64,000 nt of DNA from Halioglobus sp. (GCA_028825045.1 JAPKAY010000014.1:1-64000); one strand, 5' to 3'. Counted from the first letter of the stretch, positions 42,884 to 54,723 are shown. Translations and numbers: made by a program. The notes: generated by a model not told the origin, from the sequence alone.

Positions 42884-44926
42884 CTAATCGCTAAACTCCA
42901 ATAGCTCTGAGCCGCCATCCACCAACTCACCGGCCTTGTAATAAAAGCTGACTACCTGACCGTCTGCTGGTGCGCGCACAGTATGCTCCATCTTCATGGC
43001 TTCCATGACCAACAGCGCATCGCCCTTCTTCACCTTGGCACCTGCATCAACCAAGAGCGCCACCATAGTCCCGTTCATGGGGGCCGCCAGGCCACCACTT
43101 GTATCCATGTGATCCGCAGTTCCTAAATCGGGCTTAGCTAGCTTAAAGGTTAGCGCACTCTCTGCCCCATAGAGAAAAAAGCTGTTCTCGTGTTCAGCGA
43201 CCGTAACCTTACATTGGTAACCGTCAATTTCTGCTCGCAAGAAATTGCCTTCCAACGTGCCCCGCGCCTGGACGGTATCGCCGCGAAAAGCAATGCTGTA
43301 GTGGGTTTCAGAGCCAATCTGCTTTTGTTCTGTCTGGATAAAATATTCAGTATCGCGCAAAATTATTTTAAGCGTGCGGACGTTACGCTCGACTGAGCGC
43401 CAGGCGTTTCTAAAGTTCCACGGGGATGTAGCATCGCCACTAAGAACATACTCATGCTCCGATTTTCTATTTTCAATGAGCAACAAAGAGAGAGCTGCCA
43501 GAGGGACATCTTTTTCTATGTCCTGAGGCGTATCCCGAAATATAACCGCGTGATGCCTCTTAATAAAACCCGTATCCAGGTCGGCCGCTCCAAACGGCTG
43601 ACAGCTAGCAAGGTTATACATAAACTCAATGTTGGTTGTTATACCGCTGATACGATATTTGCTCAACGCATTCGTTAACCGCCGCAGAGCTTTGTCTCTG
43701 TCTTCATCCCAGACAATCAATTTGGCAATCATCGGGTCGTAATAAACACTAACCTCATCGCCTTGTCGAACACCCGTATCAATTCGCACGTGGTCGCTGG
43801 CTTCAGGTGTCTCAACAAAACCCAGGGTGCCCGTGACGGGCAGGAAATCGTTGGCTGGGTCTTCGGCATAAATACGTGCCTCGAATGCGTGCCCACGAAT
43901 ATTGAGCTTATCTTGCGGCAGCGGCAGAGTTTCTCCGGCGGCAACCCGTATTTGCCACTCAACCAAATCCTGGCCGGAGATCATTTCTGTCACGGGATGT
44001 TCCACTTGGAGGCGAGTGTTCATTTCCATGAAATAGAAAAAGCTCCCGCTGTCGCAGCCACTGCCATCAGAACCAGCGCAGTCGAGCAGGAACTCTACAG
44101 TACCGGCACCTTCATAATTTATCGCGAGCGCCGCTTGAATGGCGGACTTGCCCATAGCGCTGCGTAACTCAGGCGTCATACCGGGTGCTGGAGCCTCTTC
44201 AATGACCTTTTGATGACGGCGCTGAATCGAGCAATCGCGTTCAAACAAATGGACAGCATTTCCATTATTGTCAGCAAATATCTGAATTTCGATATGACGG
44301 GTCTGTGTTAAGAACTTCTCCACCAGCATAGTGTCGTCACCAAAAGCGTTGAGTGACTCACGCTTTGCAGCGGCCAGTGCTTCGTCAAATTCACCTTCGC
44401 TCCAGACTGGCCGCATGCCCTTGCCGCCGCCGCCGGCGGTTGCTTTGAGCAACACCGGGTAGCCTATATCATTAGACGCTTTGCGCAGAATTTCCGGGCT
44501 TTGATCATCGCCATGGTAGCCGGGCACCAGTGGCACCCCAGCTTTCTCCATAATTTTTTTAGCTGCAGATTTAGAACCCATTGCTTCAATAGCACCAGCA
44601 GGCGGACCAATAAACGTGATGTCATTATCCAGGCAGGCAACGCAGAAGGCTGCATTCTCTGATAGAAAGCCGTAGCCCGGATGAATGGCCTGCGCGCCCG
44701 TTTTGATGGCGGCATTAATCACATTGTTAATCTGCAAATAGGAATCTCGCGATGGAGCAGCGCCTATGTGTACCGCTTCGTCAGCCATGGCTACATGCAG
44801 CGAGTCCCTGTCGACATCGCTATATACAGCCACGGTTCTAATTCCCATCTTGCGTGCAGTACGAATAACACGGCAGGCAATTTCACCGCGATTAGCAATC
44901 AGAATTTTGTCAAACATGGCGTTCAT
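42884..44926 (-). CDS. liuD: Methylcrotonyl-CoA carboxylase, biotin-carrying alpha subunit
   Basis: 680 residues: biotin carboxylase domain (ANRGEIACRVIRTARKMGIRTVAVYSD at the start, ATP-grasp loop LLKATAGGGGKGMR, MNTRLQVEHPVTE), then a middle domain, and a C-terminal biotinyl domain with the lysine motif VMEAMKMEH. With the LiuB subunit it carboxylates 3-methylcrotonyl-CoA to 3-methylglutaconyl-CoA in leucine degradation, using ATP and bicarbonate. The assignment to methylcrotonyl rather than propionyl, acetyl or geranyl-CoA rests on its operon with isovaleryl-CoA dehydrogenase and LiuR. Last gene of the minus-strand group; two near ATGs (44926, 44917). Confidence 0.92.
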   Translation of the reverse strand: MNAMFDKILIANRGEIACRVIRTARKMGIRTVAVYSDVDRDSLHVAMADEAVHIGAAPSRDSYLQINNVINAAIKTGAQAIHPGYGFLSENAAFCVACLDNDITFIGPPAGAIEAMGSKSAAKKIMEKAGVPLVPGYHGDDQSPEILRKASNDIGYPVLLKATAGGGGKGMRPVWSEGEFDEALAAAKRESLNAFGDDTMLVEKFLTQTRHIEIQIFADNNGNAVHLFERDCSIQRRHQKVIEEAPAPGMTPELRSAMGKSAIQAALAINYEGAGTVEFLLDCAGSDGSGCDSGSFFYFMEMNTRLQVEHPVTEMISGQDLVEWQIRVAAGETLPLPQDKLNIRGHAFEARIYAEDPANDFLPVTGTLGFVETPEASDHVRIDTGVRQGDEVSVYYDPMIAKLIVWDEDRDKALRRLTNALSKYRISGITTNIEFMYNLASCQPFGAADLDTGFIKRHHAVIFRDTPQDIEKDVPLAALSLLLIENRKSEHEYVLSGDATSPWNFRNAWRSVERNVRTLKIILRDTEYFIQTEQKQIGSETHYSIAFRGDTVQARGTLEGNFLRAEIDGYQCKVTVAEHENSFFLYGAESALTFKLAKPDLGTADHMDTSGGLAAPMNGTMVALLVDAGAKVKKGDALLVMEAMKMEHTVRAPADGQVVSFYYKAGELVDGGSELLEFSD

Positions 44927-44956
44927 TTCCGTTTATCAATAGTATGACCCGGCACA

Positions 44957-46564
44957 TCACATCCTGAAGATGCCAAATTTAGTGTCTTCAATTTCTTTAT
45001 TGAGACTGGCAGAAAGAGCCAGGCCCAACACCATGCGTGTGTCGGCCGGGTCAATAACGCCGTCGTCCCATAATCTTGCTGACGCGTAGTACGGATGGCC
45101 CTGTTTCTCATAGTCGTCGATGATGGGCTGCTTGAATTGCGCCTCTTCCTGTTCGCTCCAATCTTCGCCGGCTTTCGTTTTTTGGTCGCGTTTCACCTGA
45201 GCTAAAACACCGGCAGCTTGTTCACCACCCATTACCGAAATTCGCGCATTTGGCCACATGAAGAGAAAGCGCGGATCGTATGCTCGACCGCACATACCGT
45301 AATTACCTGCACCGAAGGAGCCACCAACCAGTACCGTGAGTTTTGGCACTTGGGCCGTCGCGACCGCGGTCACCATTTTTGCGCCATGCTTGGCGATACC
45401 ATCGTTCTCGTATTGTTTACCCACCATAAAGCCGGTGATATTTTGCAGAAAAACCAGGGGAATCTTACGTTGGGCGCAAAGCTCAATAAAGTGTGCTCCT
45501 TTTTGAGCCGATTCACCAAACAGAATGCCATTGTTGGCCACGATACCAACCGGGTAACCAAATATTCGGGAAAAGCCACAAACCAATGTTGTGCCGTACA
45601 AAGCTTTGAATTCATCGAACTCAGAGCCATCAACGATGCGCGCAATAATTTCTCGAACGTCATAAGGCTGGCGCGAGTCTCTGGGAATGATGCCGTAGAT
45701 TTCTCTACTGTCATAGAGTGGCTCTACTGATTCCTTGATATCCATAAAAAGTGGCTTGATGCGATTTAATCTGGCAATAGCATCACGCGCCAGTTGCAGG
45801 GCGTGGTTGTCATTTTGCGCAAGGTGATCGGCGACGCCCGAGGTGCGACAGTGCACATCTGCGCCACCCAACTCCTCCGCGGTAACCACCTCACCGGTTG
45901 CCGCTTTAACTAAGGGTGGACCGGCCAGAAATATAGTACCTTGCTCTTTAACGATGATCGACTCATCTGCCATTGCCGGTACATAAGCACCGCCGGCAGT
46001 ACAAGAACCCATGACAACCGCAATTTGAGGAATGTTGCGTGCCGACATATTGGCCTGGTTAAAAAATATGTGCCCAAAATGATCGCGATCGGGAAACACT
46101 TCATCCTGGTGCGGCAGATTGGCACCGCCGGAGTCAACCAGATAGATACAGGGGAGATTATTTTCCTGAGCGATAGTTTGTGCGCGTAAGTGCTTTTTTA
46201 CCGTGAGGGGGTAGTAGGTTCCTCCCTTGACGGTGGCATCATTGGCGACAATCATGCACTCCTGTCCCTTGACCCGGCCCACACCCGTAATTATACCGGC
46301 GGCATGCACATTCTCGCCATACACGTCCATGGCTGCCAGCTGTGATAACTCCAAAAACGGGGAGCCGGGATCGATTAATGCTAAAACCCTGTCTCTGGGT
46401 AACAATTTCCCGCGAGACAAATGACGATCCCGCGACTTTTCGCCCCCGCCCTCTTTTATGGCTTCCAACGTCTCCTCTAAGTCTTTAACCTGACCTTGCA
46501 TGTGTTCAACATTAGCCGCAAATTCTTCAGTTCGAATGTTTATGTGCGTTTTTAAAATTCCCAT
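44957..46564 (-). CDS. liuB: Methylcrotonyl-CoA carboxylase, carboxyltransferase beta subunit
   Basis: About 535 residues, of the acetyl/propionyl-CoA carboxylase beta family. The start region [22 protein letters not shown] is like LiuB proteins, followed by [28 protein letters not shown], the oxyanion-type [16 protein letters not shown], and the end [29 protein letters not shown], typical of MCC. It transfers CO2 from biotin to 3-methylcrotonyl-CoA. The ATG at 46564 is chosen (AGGT 7 bases upstream; nine-residue extension to 46591 not conserved). Between liuA (48 bases upstream) and liuD. Confidence 0.93.
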   Translation of the reverse strand: MGILKTHINIRTEEFAANVEHMQGQVKDLEETLEAIKEGGGEKSRDRHLSRGKLLPRDRVLALIDPGSPFLELSQLAAMDVYGENVHAAGIITGVGRVKGQECMIVANDATVKGGTYYPLTVKKHLRAQTIAQENNLPCIYLVDSGGANLPHQDEVFPDRDHFGHIFFNQANMSARNIPQIAVVMGSCTAGGAYVPAMADESIIVKEQGTIFLAGPPLVKAATGEVVTAEELGGADVHCRTSGVADHLAQNDNHALQLARDAIARLNRIKPLFMDIKESVEPLYDSREIYGIIPRDSRQPYDVREIIARIVDGSEFDEFKALYGTTLVCGFSRIFGYPVGIVANNGILFGESAQKGAHFIELCAQRKIPLVFLQNITGFMVGKQYENDGIAKHGAKMVTAVATAQVPKLTVLVGGSFGAGNYGMCGRAYDPRFLFMWPNARISVMGGEQAAGVLAQVKRDQKTKAGEDWSEQEEAQFKQPIIDDYEKQGHPYYASARLWDDGVIDPADTRMVLGLALSASLNKEIEDTKFGIFRM

Positions 46565-46612
46565 TTTGCTACCTGCACCGTTATCAAGCATTACTAGAAA
46601 AAGAACAAGCGA

Positions 46613-47782
46613 TTACTTCGTTTCATTGAAAAGTTCGCGGCCTATCAGCATGCGGCGAATTTCACTGGTGCCAGCACCTATTTCATACAGTTTGGCGTCA
46701 CGCAATAAGCGGCCTGTTGCAAACTCGTTAATGTAACCGTTGCCTCCCAGTGCCTGGATCGCTTGCAGTGCCATTTGAGTGGCGCGTTCAGCGGTATAGA
46801 GGATAACGGCTGCAGCGTCTTTGCGGCTTTCCTGACCTTTATCGCAAGCTTTGGCCACAGCGTACAAATAGGCGCGCGAGGCGTTCAGCTCGGTGTACAT
46901 ATCTGCCACTTTTCCCTGCATAAGCTGAAACTCTCCAATGGACTGGCCGAATTGTTTGCGATCGTGAATATAGGGCACTGTAATGTCCAGACACGCTTGC
47001 ATGATGCCCACAGGGCCACCGGACAGTACGGTGCGTTCGTAGTCCAGTCCACTCATTAGCACTCTTACGCCATCCCCTTCCTTGCCAAGAATGTTTTCTG
47101 CAGGTACCTCACAGTCCTGAAAGATTAATTCGCAGGTGTTGGAGCCACGCATACCCAGCTTATCCAGCTTTTTATTGCGTGAAAATCCCGGGTAGTCACG
47201 CTCGACAATAAAAGCTGTCATCCCCCAGGCACCTTTTTCACTATTGGTTTTTGCATAGATCACATAAGTGTTGGCATCAGGACCGTTGGTGATCCACATT
47301 TTGTTACCGTTGAGAATATACGTATCTCCTTGCTTGTCGGCACGCAACTTCATGCTGACAACGTCACTGCCAGCATTGGGCTCCGACATGGCAAGAGCAC
47401 CTACATGCTCTCCCGAGCAAAGTTTTGGCAGATACTTCAGCTTTTGCGCTTCGCTTCCATTTTTATGAATTTGGTTGACGCACAGGTTGGAGTGAGCGCC
47501 GTAAGATAAACCAACAGAGGCTGAAGCGCGTGATATCTCTTCCATCGCCACGGTGTGCGCGAGGTAGCCCATATTGGTTCCACCGTATTCCTCAGAAACA
47601 GTCACTCCCAATAGGCCCATGTCGCCCAACTTAGCCCACATATCTGCCGGGAACTCATTGTCTTTATCAATTTGCTCGGCTCTTGGCGCCAGCTCTACTT
47701 GAGCAAACTGGTATACGCTGTTGCGTAACATGTCGATGTCCTCCCCGAGATCAAAGTTAAGTGTGGGGTAGTTGGTGTTCAT
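46613..47782 (-). CDS. liuA: Isovaleryl-CoA dehydrogenase
   Basis: 389 residues, an FAD acyl-CoA dehydrogenase ([28 protein letters not shown] IVD motif, present as [62 protein letters not shown]; the end [26 protein letters not shown]). The E in the LDYERTV stretch is the IVD-type catalytic Glu. It oxidises isovaleryl-CoA to 3-methylcrotonyl-CoA, passing electrons to ETF. The gene order liuR-liuA-liuB-liuD, with 46-48-base gaps, indicates a single transcript. GGAG before the ATG. Confidence 0.95.
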   Translation of the reverse strand: MNTNYPTLNFDLGEDIDMLRNSVYQFAQVELAPRAEQIDKDNEFPADMWAKLGDMGLLGVTVSEEYGGTNMGYLAHTVAMEEISRASASVGLSYGAHSNLCVNQIHKNGSEAQKLKYLPKLCSGEHVGALAMSEPNAGSDVVSMKLRADKQGDTYILNGNKMWITNGPDANTYVIYAKTNSEKGAWGMTAFIVERDYPGFSRNKKLDKLGMRGSNTCELIFQDCEVPAENILGKEGDGVRVLMSGLDYERTVLSGGPVGIMQACLDITVPYIHDRKQFGQSIGEFQLMQGKVADMYTELNASRAYLYAVAKACDKGQESRKDAAAVILYTAERATQMALQAIQALGGNGYINEFATGRLLRDAKLYEIGAGTSEIRRMLIGRELFNETK

Positions 47783-47828
47783 ATTTTTCTCCGCTGAAAA
47801 AACGAATAAGGTGGCTGCGACGATACGT

Positions 47829-48218
47829 TCAATTTGACGTGACTAATTGTGACGTGTGAATCGCTGCAAGGCAGCGCTCTTCAGATTCTTGCAAGTCGAG
47901 CATCATTATCTCTATGTCGTGCTGCTGGTGCTTCAACTGCTCGCGCTTTTTCCGGATACTTTCGCACAACGTTTTTAACTGTTCTTCGTTATTATTGGAT
48001 GGGTCATACATCTTGATAATTTCACCACTTTGCTCGAGTGAAAATCCCAAACGCTTGCCACGCAGAATCAATTTTAGTTTGGTGCGGTCTCCGGCTGAGT
48101 AAATTCGTGTTTGGCCCCGGCGGGACGGACTGAGCAAGCCTTTATCTTCGTAGAAACGAATGGTCCGAGTGGTAATATCGAACTCTTTGGCCAGATCGGA
48201 AATACTGTAGGTGCTCAT
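47829..48218 (-). CDS. liuR: LiuR, MerR-family regulator of leucine degradation
   Basis: About 129 residues: a MerR helix-turn-helix ([38 protein letters not shown]), dimerisation coiled coil (~70-115) and a short end without the Cys triad of metal-sensing MerR proteins. LiuR represses the branched-chain/leucine genes in many proteobacteria; the position directly before liuA supports the name. ATG at 48218 (AGGA 12 bases upstream) starts the conserved [13 protein letters not shown]. The perfect palindrome at 48302-48347 lies ~85 bases upstream and should be its operator. Confidence 0.9.
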   Translation of the reverse strand: MSTYSISDLAKEFDITTRTIRFYEDKGLLSPSRRGQTRIYSAGDRTKLKLILRGKRLGFSLEQSGEIIKMYDPSNNNEEQLKTLCESIRKKREQLKHQQHDIEIMMLDLQESEERCLAAIHTSQLVTSN

Positions 48219-48301
48219 TACGCTAGGTCCTCTCATGGGCGGGCCTCGGATACGACCCAGGTGAAGTTGCAAATCATTACCGAATCTTCAATAGTAAGGG
48301 T

Positions 48302-48347
48302 CAATGTTACTTTACCTTTACGTTAACGTAAAGGTAAAGTAACATTG
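48302..48347. promoter_or_regulatory. 46-bp perfect palindrome, candidate LiuR operator in divergent promoter
   Basis: All 23 base pairs match symmetrically about a central GTTAAC. The centre TTTACGTTAACGTAAA agrees with the known LiuR-type motif (TTTACGTT-AACGTAAA), and the flanks repeat a TTTACC/GGTAAA motif, giving nested half-sites. It lies 84 bases before liuR and 88 bases before the acyl-CoA dehydrogenase at 48435, so it can govern both directions. At DNA level it could extrude as a cruciform; at RNA level it is a 23-pair stem without a loop, so operator is preferred over terminator. Confidence 0.75.
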
Positions 48348-48434
48348 CCTGATTCACCCCACAAATGCGCATACAGCAGCGGCCACGAAGACTTACGGTC
48401 CTCCATGCGCAGGGCAAACGACTGAGAGAGACAG

Positions 48435-49598
48435 ATGGTGGCACCGGAACAATATCAAGACATTCGCGACGCAGTCGCAAAACTCTGCGCGCAATTCCCA
48501 GGCAAGTACTGGCAAGCATTGGATAAAGGGGACGATTACCCCACTGATTTTGTGAGTGCTCTCACTGAGTCCGGCTATCTCTCTATTCTTATTCCTGAAG
48601 AATACGGTGGCGCGGGCTTACCGCTGTCGGCCGCTTGTGCCGTGCTGGAGGAGATTCAACGCAGCGGATGCAATGGCGGCGCATGTCACGCGCAAATGTA
48701 CACAATGGGGACGCTTTTACGGCACGGTAGCGAGCTACAAAAGCGACAATACCTGCCCGCGATAGCCAGCGGTGAGCTTCGCCTTCAAGCGTTTGGTGTG
48801 ACCGAGCCAGGCAGCGGGACCGATACCACTCGAATACAAACGCACGCGCGCCGCGATGGGCCCGATGGCGATTACATCGTCAATGGCCAGAAGGTATTTA
48901 TTTCCCGCACGGAGCACTCGGATCTAATGGTCTTACTGGTGCGCACTGCAGCACGCGAGGACAGTGCCAAGCCTACCGGCGGTATGTCGGTACTGTTAGT
49001 GGATCTGCGCAGTGCTTTAGGGAATGGATTAACGATCAAACCTATCGAAACTATGATGAATCACGCCAGCACAGAACTGTTTTTCGATGATATGAAAGTG
49101 CCGGCGGCTAATTTGATTGGCGAGGAAGGCCGCGGATTTTCCTATATTGTGGATGGCATGAACGCCGAACGTATCCTGATTGCCGCAGAGTGTATCGGTG
49201 ATGCTCGCTTTTTCATTGAACAGGCGAGCCTTTATGCAAAGGAAAGAGAAGTCTTCGGCAGACCGCTTGGACTGAATCAGGGAATTCAATTTCCTATTGC
49301 GAGGGCACATATTCAAACAGAGGCCGCTGATGCGATTGTGAAGCGAGCGGCTATGAAGTTCGAGCGCATAGAACCCTGCGGTTCAGACGCCAACATGGCA
49401 AAGCTATTGGCGTCTGAGGCTTCCTGGCAGGCGGGTGATACTTGCATTCAAACATTCGGTGGCTACGGGTTTGCCACTGAATACAACATCGAACGGAAAT
49501 TTCGTGAAACACGCTTGTATCAGGTAGCGCCGATTTCCACTAATTTAATTCTCTCCCATGTTGCAACGCATGATCTGGGTTTGCCCAAATCTTTTTAG
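48435..49598 (+). CDS. Acyl-CoA dehydrogenase, divergent from liu operon
   Basis: 387 residues with the acyl-CoA dehydrogenase domains in order: helical N-terminus (DYPTDFVSALTESGYLSILIPEEYGGAGLPL), central beta barrel (FGVTEPGSGTDTTRIQTHARRD), C-terminal helices (MNAERILIAAECIGDARFFIEQASLYAKEREVFGRPLG), and QTFGGYGFATEYNIERKFRETRLYQ at the end. It desaturates an acyl-CoA using FAD and ETF. The following gene, a double-hotdog hydratase, is 9 bases downstream, implying a two-gene operon. Substrate unknown; the shared palindrome suggests coregulation with leucine degradation. Confidence 0.92.
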   Translation: MVAPEQYQDIRDAVAKLCAQFPGKYWQALDKGDDYPTDFVSALTESGYLSILIPEEYGGAGLPLSAACAVLEEIQRSGCNGGACHAQMYTMGTLLRHGSELQKRQYLPAIASGELRLQAFGVTEPGSGTDTTRIQTHARRDGPDGDYIVNGQKVFISRTEHSDLMVLLVRTAAREDSAKPTGGMSVLLVDLRSALGNGLTIKPIETMMNHASTELFFDDMKVPAANLIGEEGRGFSYIVDGMNAERILIAAECIGDARFFIEQASLYAKEREVFGRPLGLNQGIQFPIARAHIQTEAADAIVKRAAMKFERIEPCGSDANMAKLLASEASWQAGDTCIQTFGGYGFATEYNIERKFRETRLYQVAPISTNLILSHVATHDLGLPKSF

Positions 49599-49607
49599 AG
49601 AACATCG

Positions 49608-50492
49608 ATGGCAAAAGTATTTGAAATCGACCACCTGCGCAACTGGATTGGCAATCAAGACATTGGAACCGACACCCTCACGCCAGAGCTCCTAAAACGG
49701 TTCAGAGCCATGCTTGACGGCTACACTGAACTTGGGGCACAGGTTCCGCTGGGGATTCATTGGTGTCTGGCACAGCCCGCAGTTAACAACGAGGGTTTAG
49801 GTGTAGATGGGCATCCTGCTAAGGGAGAGTTTTTGCCTCCTGTGCCACTGCCTCAGCGAATGTGGGCATCGAGTCGCGTTAAGTTTCATAAGCCACTAAG
49901 GGTCGGCGTGCCCATTGGAAGAACATCAACCATTGAGGATGTTGTATCCAAGCAAAGTGCTGCATCCGGTACTCTGTTTTTCGTGCACATTGATCATACG
50001 TTTACGCAGGACAACGAGACACTTATCGAGGAAAAACAAGTAATCGTATACCGGCATTTTTCAGCGCTCAAGCGAGCTGAGCCAGCACCAGGATCACTAG
50101 CCCAAACGTCGAACGGACTCCCGAAGTCAGCAGGGCGCACGCTAAATATTTTACCGAACAGCACGCTCCTATTTCGCTACTCCGGAATGACATTTAATGG
50201 CCATCGTATACATTATGACCACAACTATGCCACGACTCAGGAGGGTTACCCCGGGCTGGTTGTGCAGGGGCCACTGATGGCGACGCTACTGATGAACCTG
50301 GCACAAGCCAGTCGACCCCAAAATGTACTGCAAGCCTTTGAGTTTCGGGGTGTGGCGCCAACATTCGTCGATCAACCCTTTCAAGTTGCAGTGCTGGACG
50401 ACGGCGCTGAGTCGCTGGAGATTAGAAATCATGACTGCGATTTGGTCATGTCGGCCAGTGCAGAGTTTGAGAGTACTGAGATAACAAGCTGA
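49608..50492 (+). CDS. Double-hotdog (MaoC/FAS1-dehydratase-like) acyl-CoA hydratase
   Basis: 294 residues with two hotdog halves: N-terminal FAS1-like dehydratase (~1-150, LGIHWCLAQPAVNNEGLGVDGHPAKGEFLPPVPLPQRMWASSRVKFHKPLR) and C-terminal (~165-290) NSTLLFRYSGMTFNGHRIHYDHNYATTQEGYPGLVVQGPLMATLL, with the FNGHRIHYD active-site motif. This is the mesaconyl-C4-CoA/itaconyl-CoA hydratase family, which hydrates branched dicarboxyl-CoA compounds. The position beside an acyl-CoA dehydrogenase and divergent from liuRABD suggests a related branched substrate; a link to 3-methylglutaconyl-CoA is possible but unproven. Confidence 0.88.
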   Translation: MAKVFEIDHLRNWIGNQDIGTDTLTPELLKRFRAMLDGYTELGAQVPLGIHWCLAQPAVNNEGLGVDGHPAKGEFLPPVPLPQRMWASSRVKFHKPLRVGVPIGRTSTIEDVVSKQSAASGTLFFVHIDHTFTQDNETLIEEKQVIVYRHFSALKRAEPAPGSLAQTSNGLPKSAGRTLNILPNSTLLFRYSGMTFNGHRIHYDHNYATTQEGYPGLVVQGPLMATLLMNLAQASRPQNVLQAFEFRGVAPTFVDQPFQVAVLDDGAESLEIRNHDCDLVMSASAEFESTEITS

Positions 50493-50593
50493 GCTGCCCG
50501 CTTCAGTGCAGCGCTTCGAATGTATTACTTAGATCATTAAGACTGGAAAGTACCACCGGCGACATAAGTGGCCTGAGTTGCGGGCCAGGCAGA

Positions 50594-51604
50594 TTACTTC
50601 GCGTCTCGATTGCACTCCAGCCAACCGATACTGTGACTCCCATCATCAAAGCTGCAGCGGATCAATGAACGGCGGTACTCGCTGCGATGGGGCGTTGAAA
50701 ATGTATGGGTAATATCAATTTCAGTCCCTGAAATCGTTTCAATAGTCCCTTGAATCCTGCGTCCGCTTTCGCACAGGAGATTAAAGGACCCACTGACAGC
50801 CTGAGTGGGATTATCGCTATCAAAATTGAGCGCAAGTTCTGTCTCAGACAACTGCTCCATCTCTTCACCGTGACCGTGGTAGTAGCCCATAGTGATTAGC
50901 GGCCATTCAGGTATCTGAACCTGTGTAGCGAGTAGGCTAAAGTGTTCATTATTGACTACAAAGAACTGCCACCCCATATCCCAGGGGCGCGGCCCCCAGG
51001 AATGATCGCGCTCGCCTCGCACTATTAACTCAGTTTCTTCTCCGTCGATTCGCATCAATCCCTGAGACTTCGTCGGCTGTTCGTATCGGTCTGTGCTGAA
51101 ATTGGCGGCACTGTGACTGTCAACTTCACCACCACCGCGAGAGTATGGAGGACCGATAGCATTAATATTGAGTTCCAGTTGAACGGGTTTGACCATGCCC
51201 TGCCTGGGACCGCAGAGTACCCGCGCAAATCCGCTCACTCTGAGCTCACCGCTACGCAGTGGTTGTTGGGGCTGATATTTGAACTCGAGACCCCAGCCCT
51301 TGTAGGAAAACGCATTCTTTCTCGCATCTCCGTCATCTTCGCAGCCTAGCTGCAAGGCTGAAAACGGCAGGCGATATTCCTCAATGACTAGCCACTCAGT
51401 CCCGTTGTAGAGGTATAACCAGAACAATACGCGCTGCTGCACTGGATGCCAGCCAACGCGGCAGTGCCCTGCATTGCAGCCGGTAGCATCGTACCAATCA
51501 AAGAAATAGGATTCGTTCCAATCGGGATGGTCAGTACTGAACGGGTGGTGGTATTCATCTTCTAGCTGAATACCAAATTTACTCACATCAAACTCTGCGC
51601 TCAT
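50594..51604 (-). CDS. AttH/CrtC-like lipocalin-superfamily protein
   Basis: About 336 residues, no signal peptide. Rich in Trp and beta strands, with ERDHSWGPRPWDMGWQFFVVNNEHFSLL, a stretch seen in the AttH / carotenoid 1,2-hydratase superfamily; HDHSWGxR is the recognisable motif. The first half has the corresponding lipocalin-like FFDWYDATGCNAGHCRVGWH. A GTG at 51613 overlaps the stop of the upstream LLM gene, but ATG 51604 has GGAG at a proper distance. The two genes are translationally close and may handle the same substrate, perhaps a terpenoid or steroid; function not known. Confidence 0.75.
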   Translation of the reverse strand: MSAEFDVSKFGIQLEDEYHHPFSTDHPDWNESYFFDWYDATGCNAGHCRVGWHPVQQRVLFWLYLYNGTEWLVIEEYRLPFSALQLGCEDDGDARKNAFSYKGWGLEFKYQPQQPLRSGELRVSGFARVLCGPRQGMVKPVQLELNINAIGPPYSRGGGEVDSHSAANFSTDRYEQPTKSQGLMRIDGEETELIVRGERDHSWGPRPWDMGWQFFVVNNEHFSLLATQVQIPEWPLITMGYYHGHGEEMEQLSETELALNFDSDNPTQAVSGSFNLLCESGRRIQGTIETISGTEIDITHTFSTPHRSEYRRSLIRCSFDDGSHSIGWLECNRDAK

Positions 51605-51612
51605 TGGAAACA

Positions 51613-52623
51613 CTACTCCGCCTTTAAGTCTCTAATAATTTTTCCCCACATCGAATCAGGCGCACCATACGGCGCATAGATAGCCAGGCGATCGGCATAG
51701 GCGCCATATTTATCTTTTAGTTTATCCGCAATTTCTTCTGGCTTGCCCTTAGTCGTAAAGGCCTCAACGAAATCATCATCAATATAAGAGGCCAGCTCAT
51801 CCCACTTACCCTCTTTTGATAGCTTATTCAGCTCAGGCTGGAGATCACCGTAACCGACGGCTTCCATAGGAGGTCGATACGCAGGCGTTGTTGCATAAAA
51901 CCCTAGTAGATCCTTGATGCTTTTCTCCGCAATTTGAATTGCCTCATCGGTTTCACCCGTAATCACCATGGCGTTCACTTGCAATAGAAAGTCTTCGCGC
52001 CGTCGACCTGCTTTGGCAAGCCCTCGATCAACTGCCGGCAACGCATGGCCTTCGAGAAAAGGTAAACTATTGAATGGGTGTACGATGAGGCCATCGGCAA
52101 CCTCCCCCGCCACTTCTGTCATTTTTGGGCCCAGTGCTCCCAGCAGAATGGGTGGAATACCATAGGGATTAGGGCCGGGATTAAACATTGGCGTCATCAG
52201 AGTGTGACGATAATATTTCCCTTGGAAATCAAGCCTCGTATCATTTTGCCAGCAATCAAAGAAAGCCTTCACAGCAAGTATATATTCGCGCATACGTGCC
52301 GCCGGAGGACTAAATTCAATACCAAAACGCTTTTCGATATGCGCTTTGATTTGTGAGCCGATACCCAGATAAAACTTACCCTTGGAAAATTTCTGTAAAT
52401 CCCAAGCCTGATAAGCAATATGAGCCGGGTTTCGCGGGAAAGCCACTGCTATACCCGTCATTATATCGAGATCGGGAGCGTGTTCGCTGGCTAAAGCCAA
52501 AGGTAAAAACGGATCCCAGCTGCCTTCAAGGGAGTAAACACCATCGTAACCAATGGCCTCCAACCGTTTTGCTTCATCCGCCGCTGTATCCATACCAGCA
52601 TAAAAAGGTCCATCAATTTTCAT
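51613..52623 (-). CDS. Luciferase-like (LLM class) flavin oxidoreductase, F420-type subgroup
   Basis: About 336 residues of the luciferase-like TIM barrel: KIDGPFYAGMDTAADEAKRLEAIGYDGVYSLEGSWDPFLPLALASEHAPDLDIMTGIAVAFPRNPAHIAYQAWDLQ, then GKFYLGIGSQIKAHIEKRFG, and the PPILLGALGPKMTEVAGEVADGLIVHPF section. It resembles the TIGR03617-type 'F420-dependent LLM oxidoreductase' group common in mycobacteria, but cofactor identity (FMN or F420) cannot be read here; no F420 biosynthesis genes are in the window. The ATG at 52623 has AGGAG 6 bases upstream. Its stop overlaps the next gene's alternative start. Confidence 0.87.
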   Translation of the reverse strand: MKIDGPFYAGMDTAADEAKRLEAIGYDGVYSLEGSWDPFLPLALASEHAPDLDIMTGIAVAFPRNPAHIAYQAWDLQKFSKGKFYLGIGSQIKAHIEKRFGIEFSPPAARMREYILAVKAFFDCWQNDTRLDFQGKYYRHTLMTPMFNPGPNPYGIPPILLGALGPKMTEVAGEVADGLIVHPFNSLPFLEGHALPAVDRGLAKAGRRREDFLLQVNAMVITGETDEAIQIAEKSIKDLLGFYATTPAYRPPMEAVGYGDLQPELNKLSKEGKWDELASYIDDDFVEAFTTKGKPEEIADKLKDKYGAYADRLAIYAPYGAPDSMWGKIIRDLKAE

Positions 52624-52770
52624 CAAAAACTCCTGGTGGATATTCAGTCTGTTGATTGCTCAAGGTGTATTTCGCGACTTTGTAATGGTCGCATATTATC
52701 AGAATGTTAGCCGTAGTCTTCTTTAATAGTGGCGAGGTTACTTGCTCAGTTCAAATTCTTATGTTTAGTT

Positions 52771-54723
<1,953 letters not shown>

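Noticed and set aside
48302..48347. Palindrome as a transcription terminator
   Set aside because: There is no T-run after either arm, the arms have no loop, and it sits in a divergent promoter region, not at a gene end.
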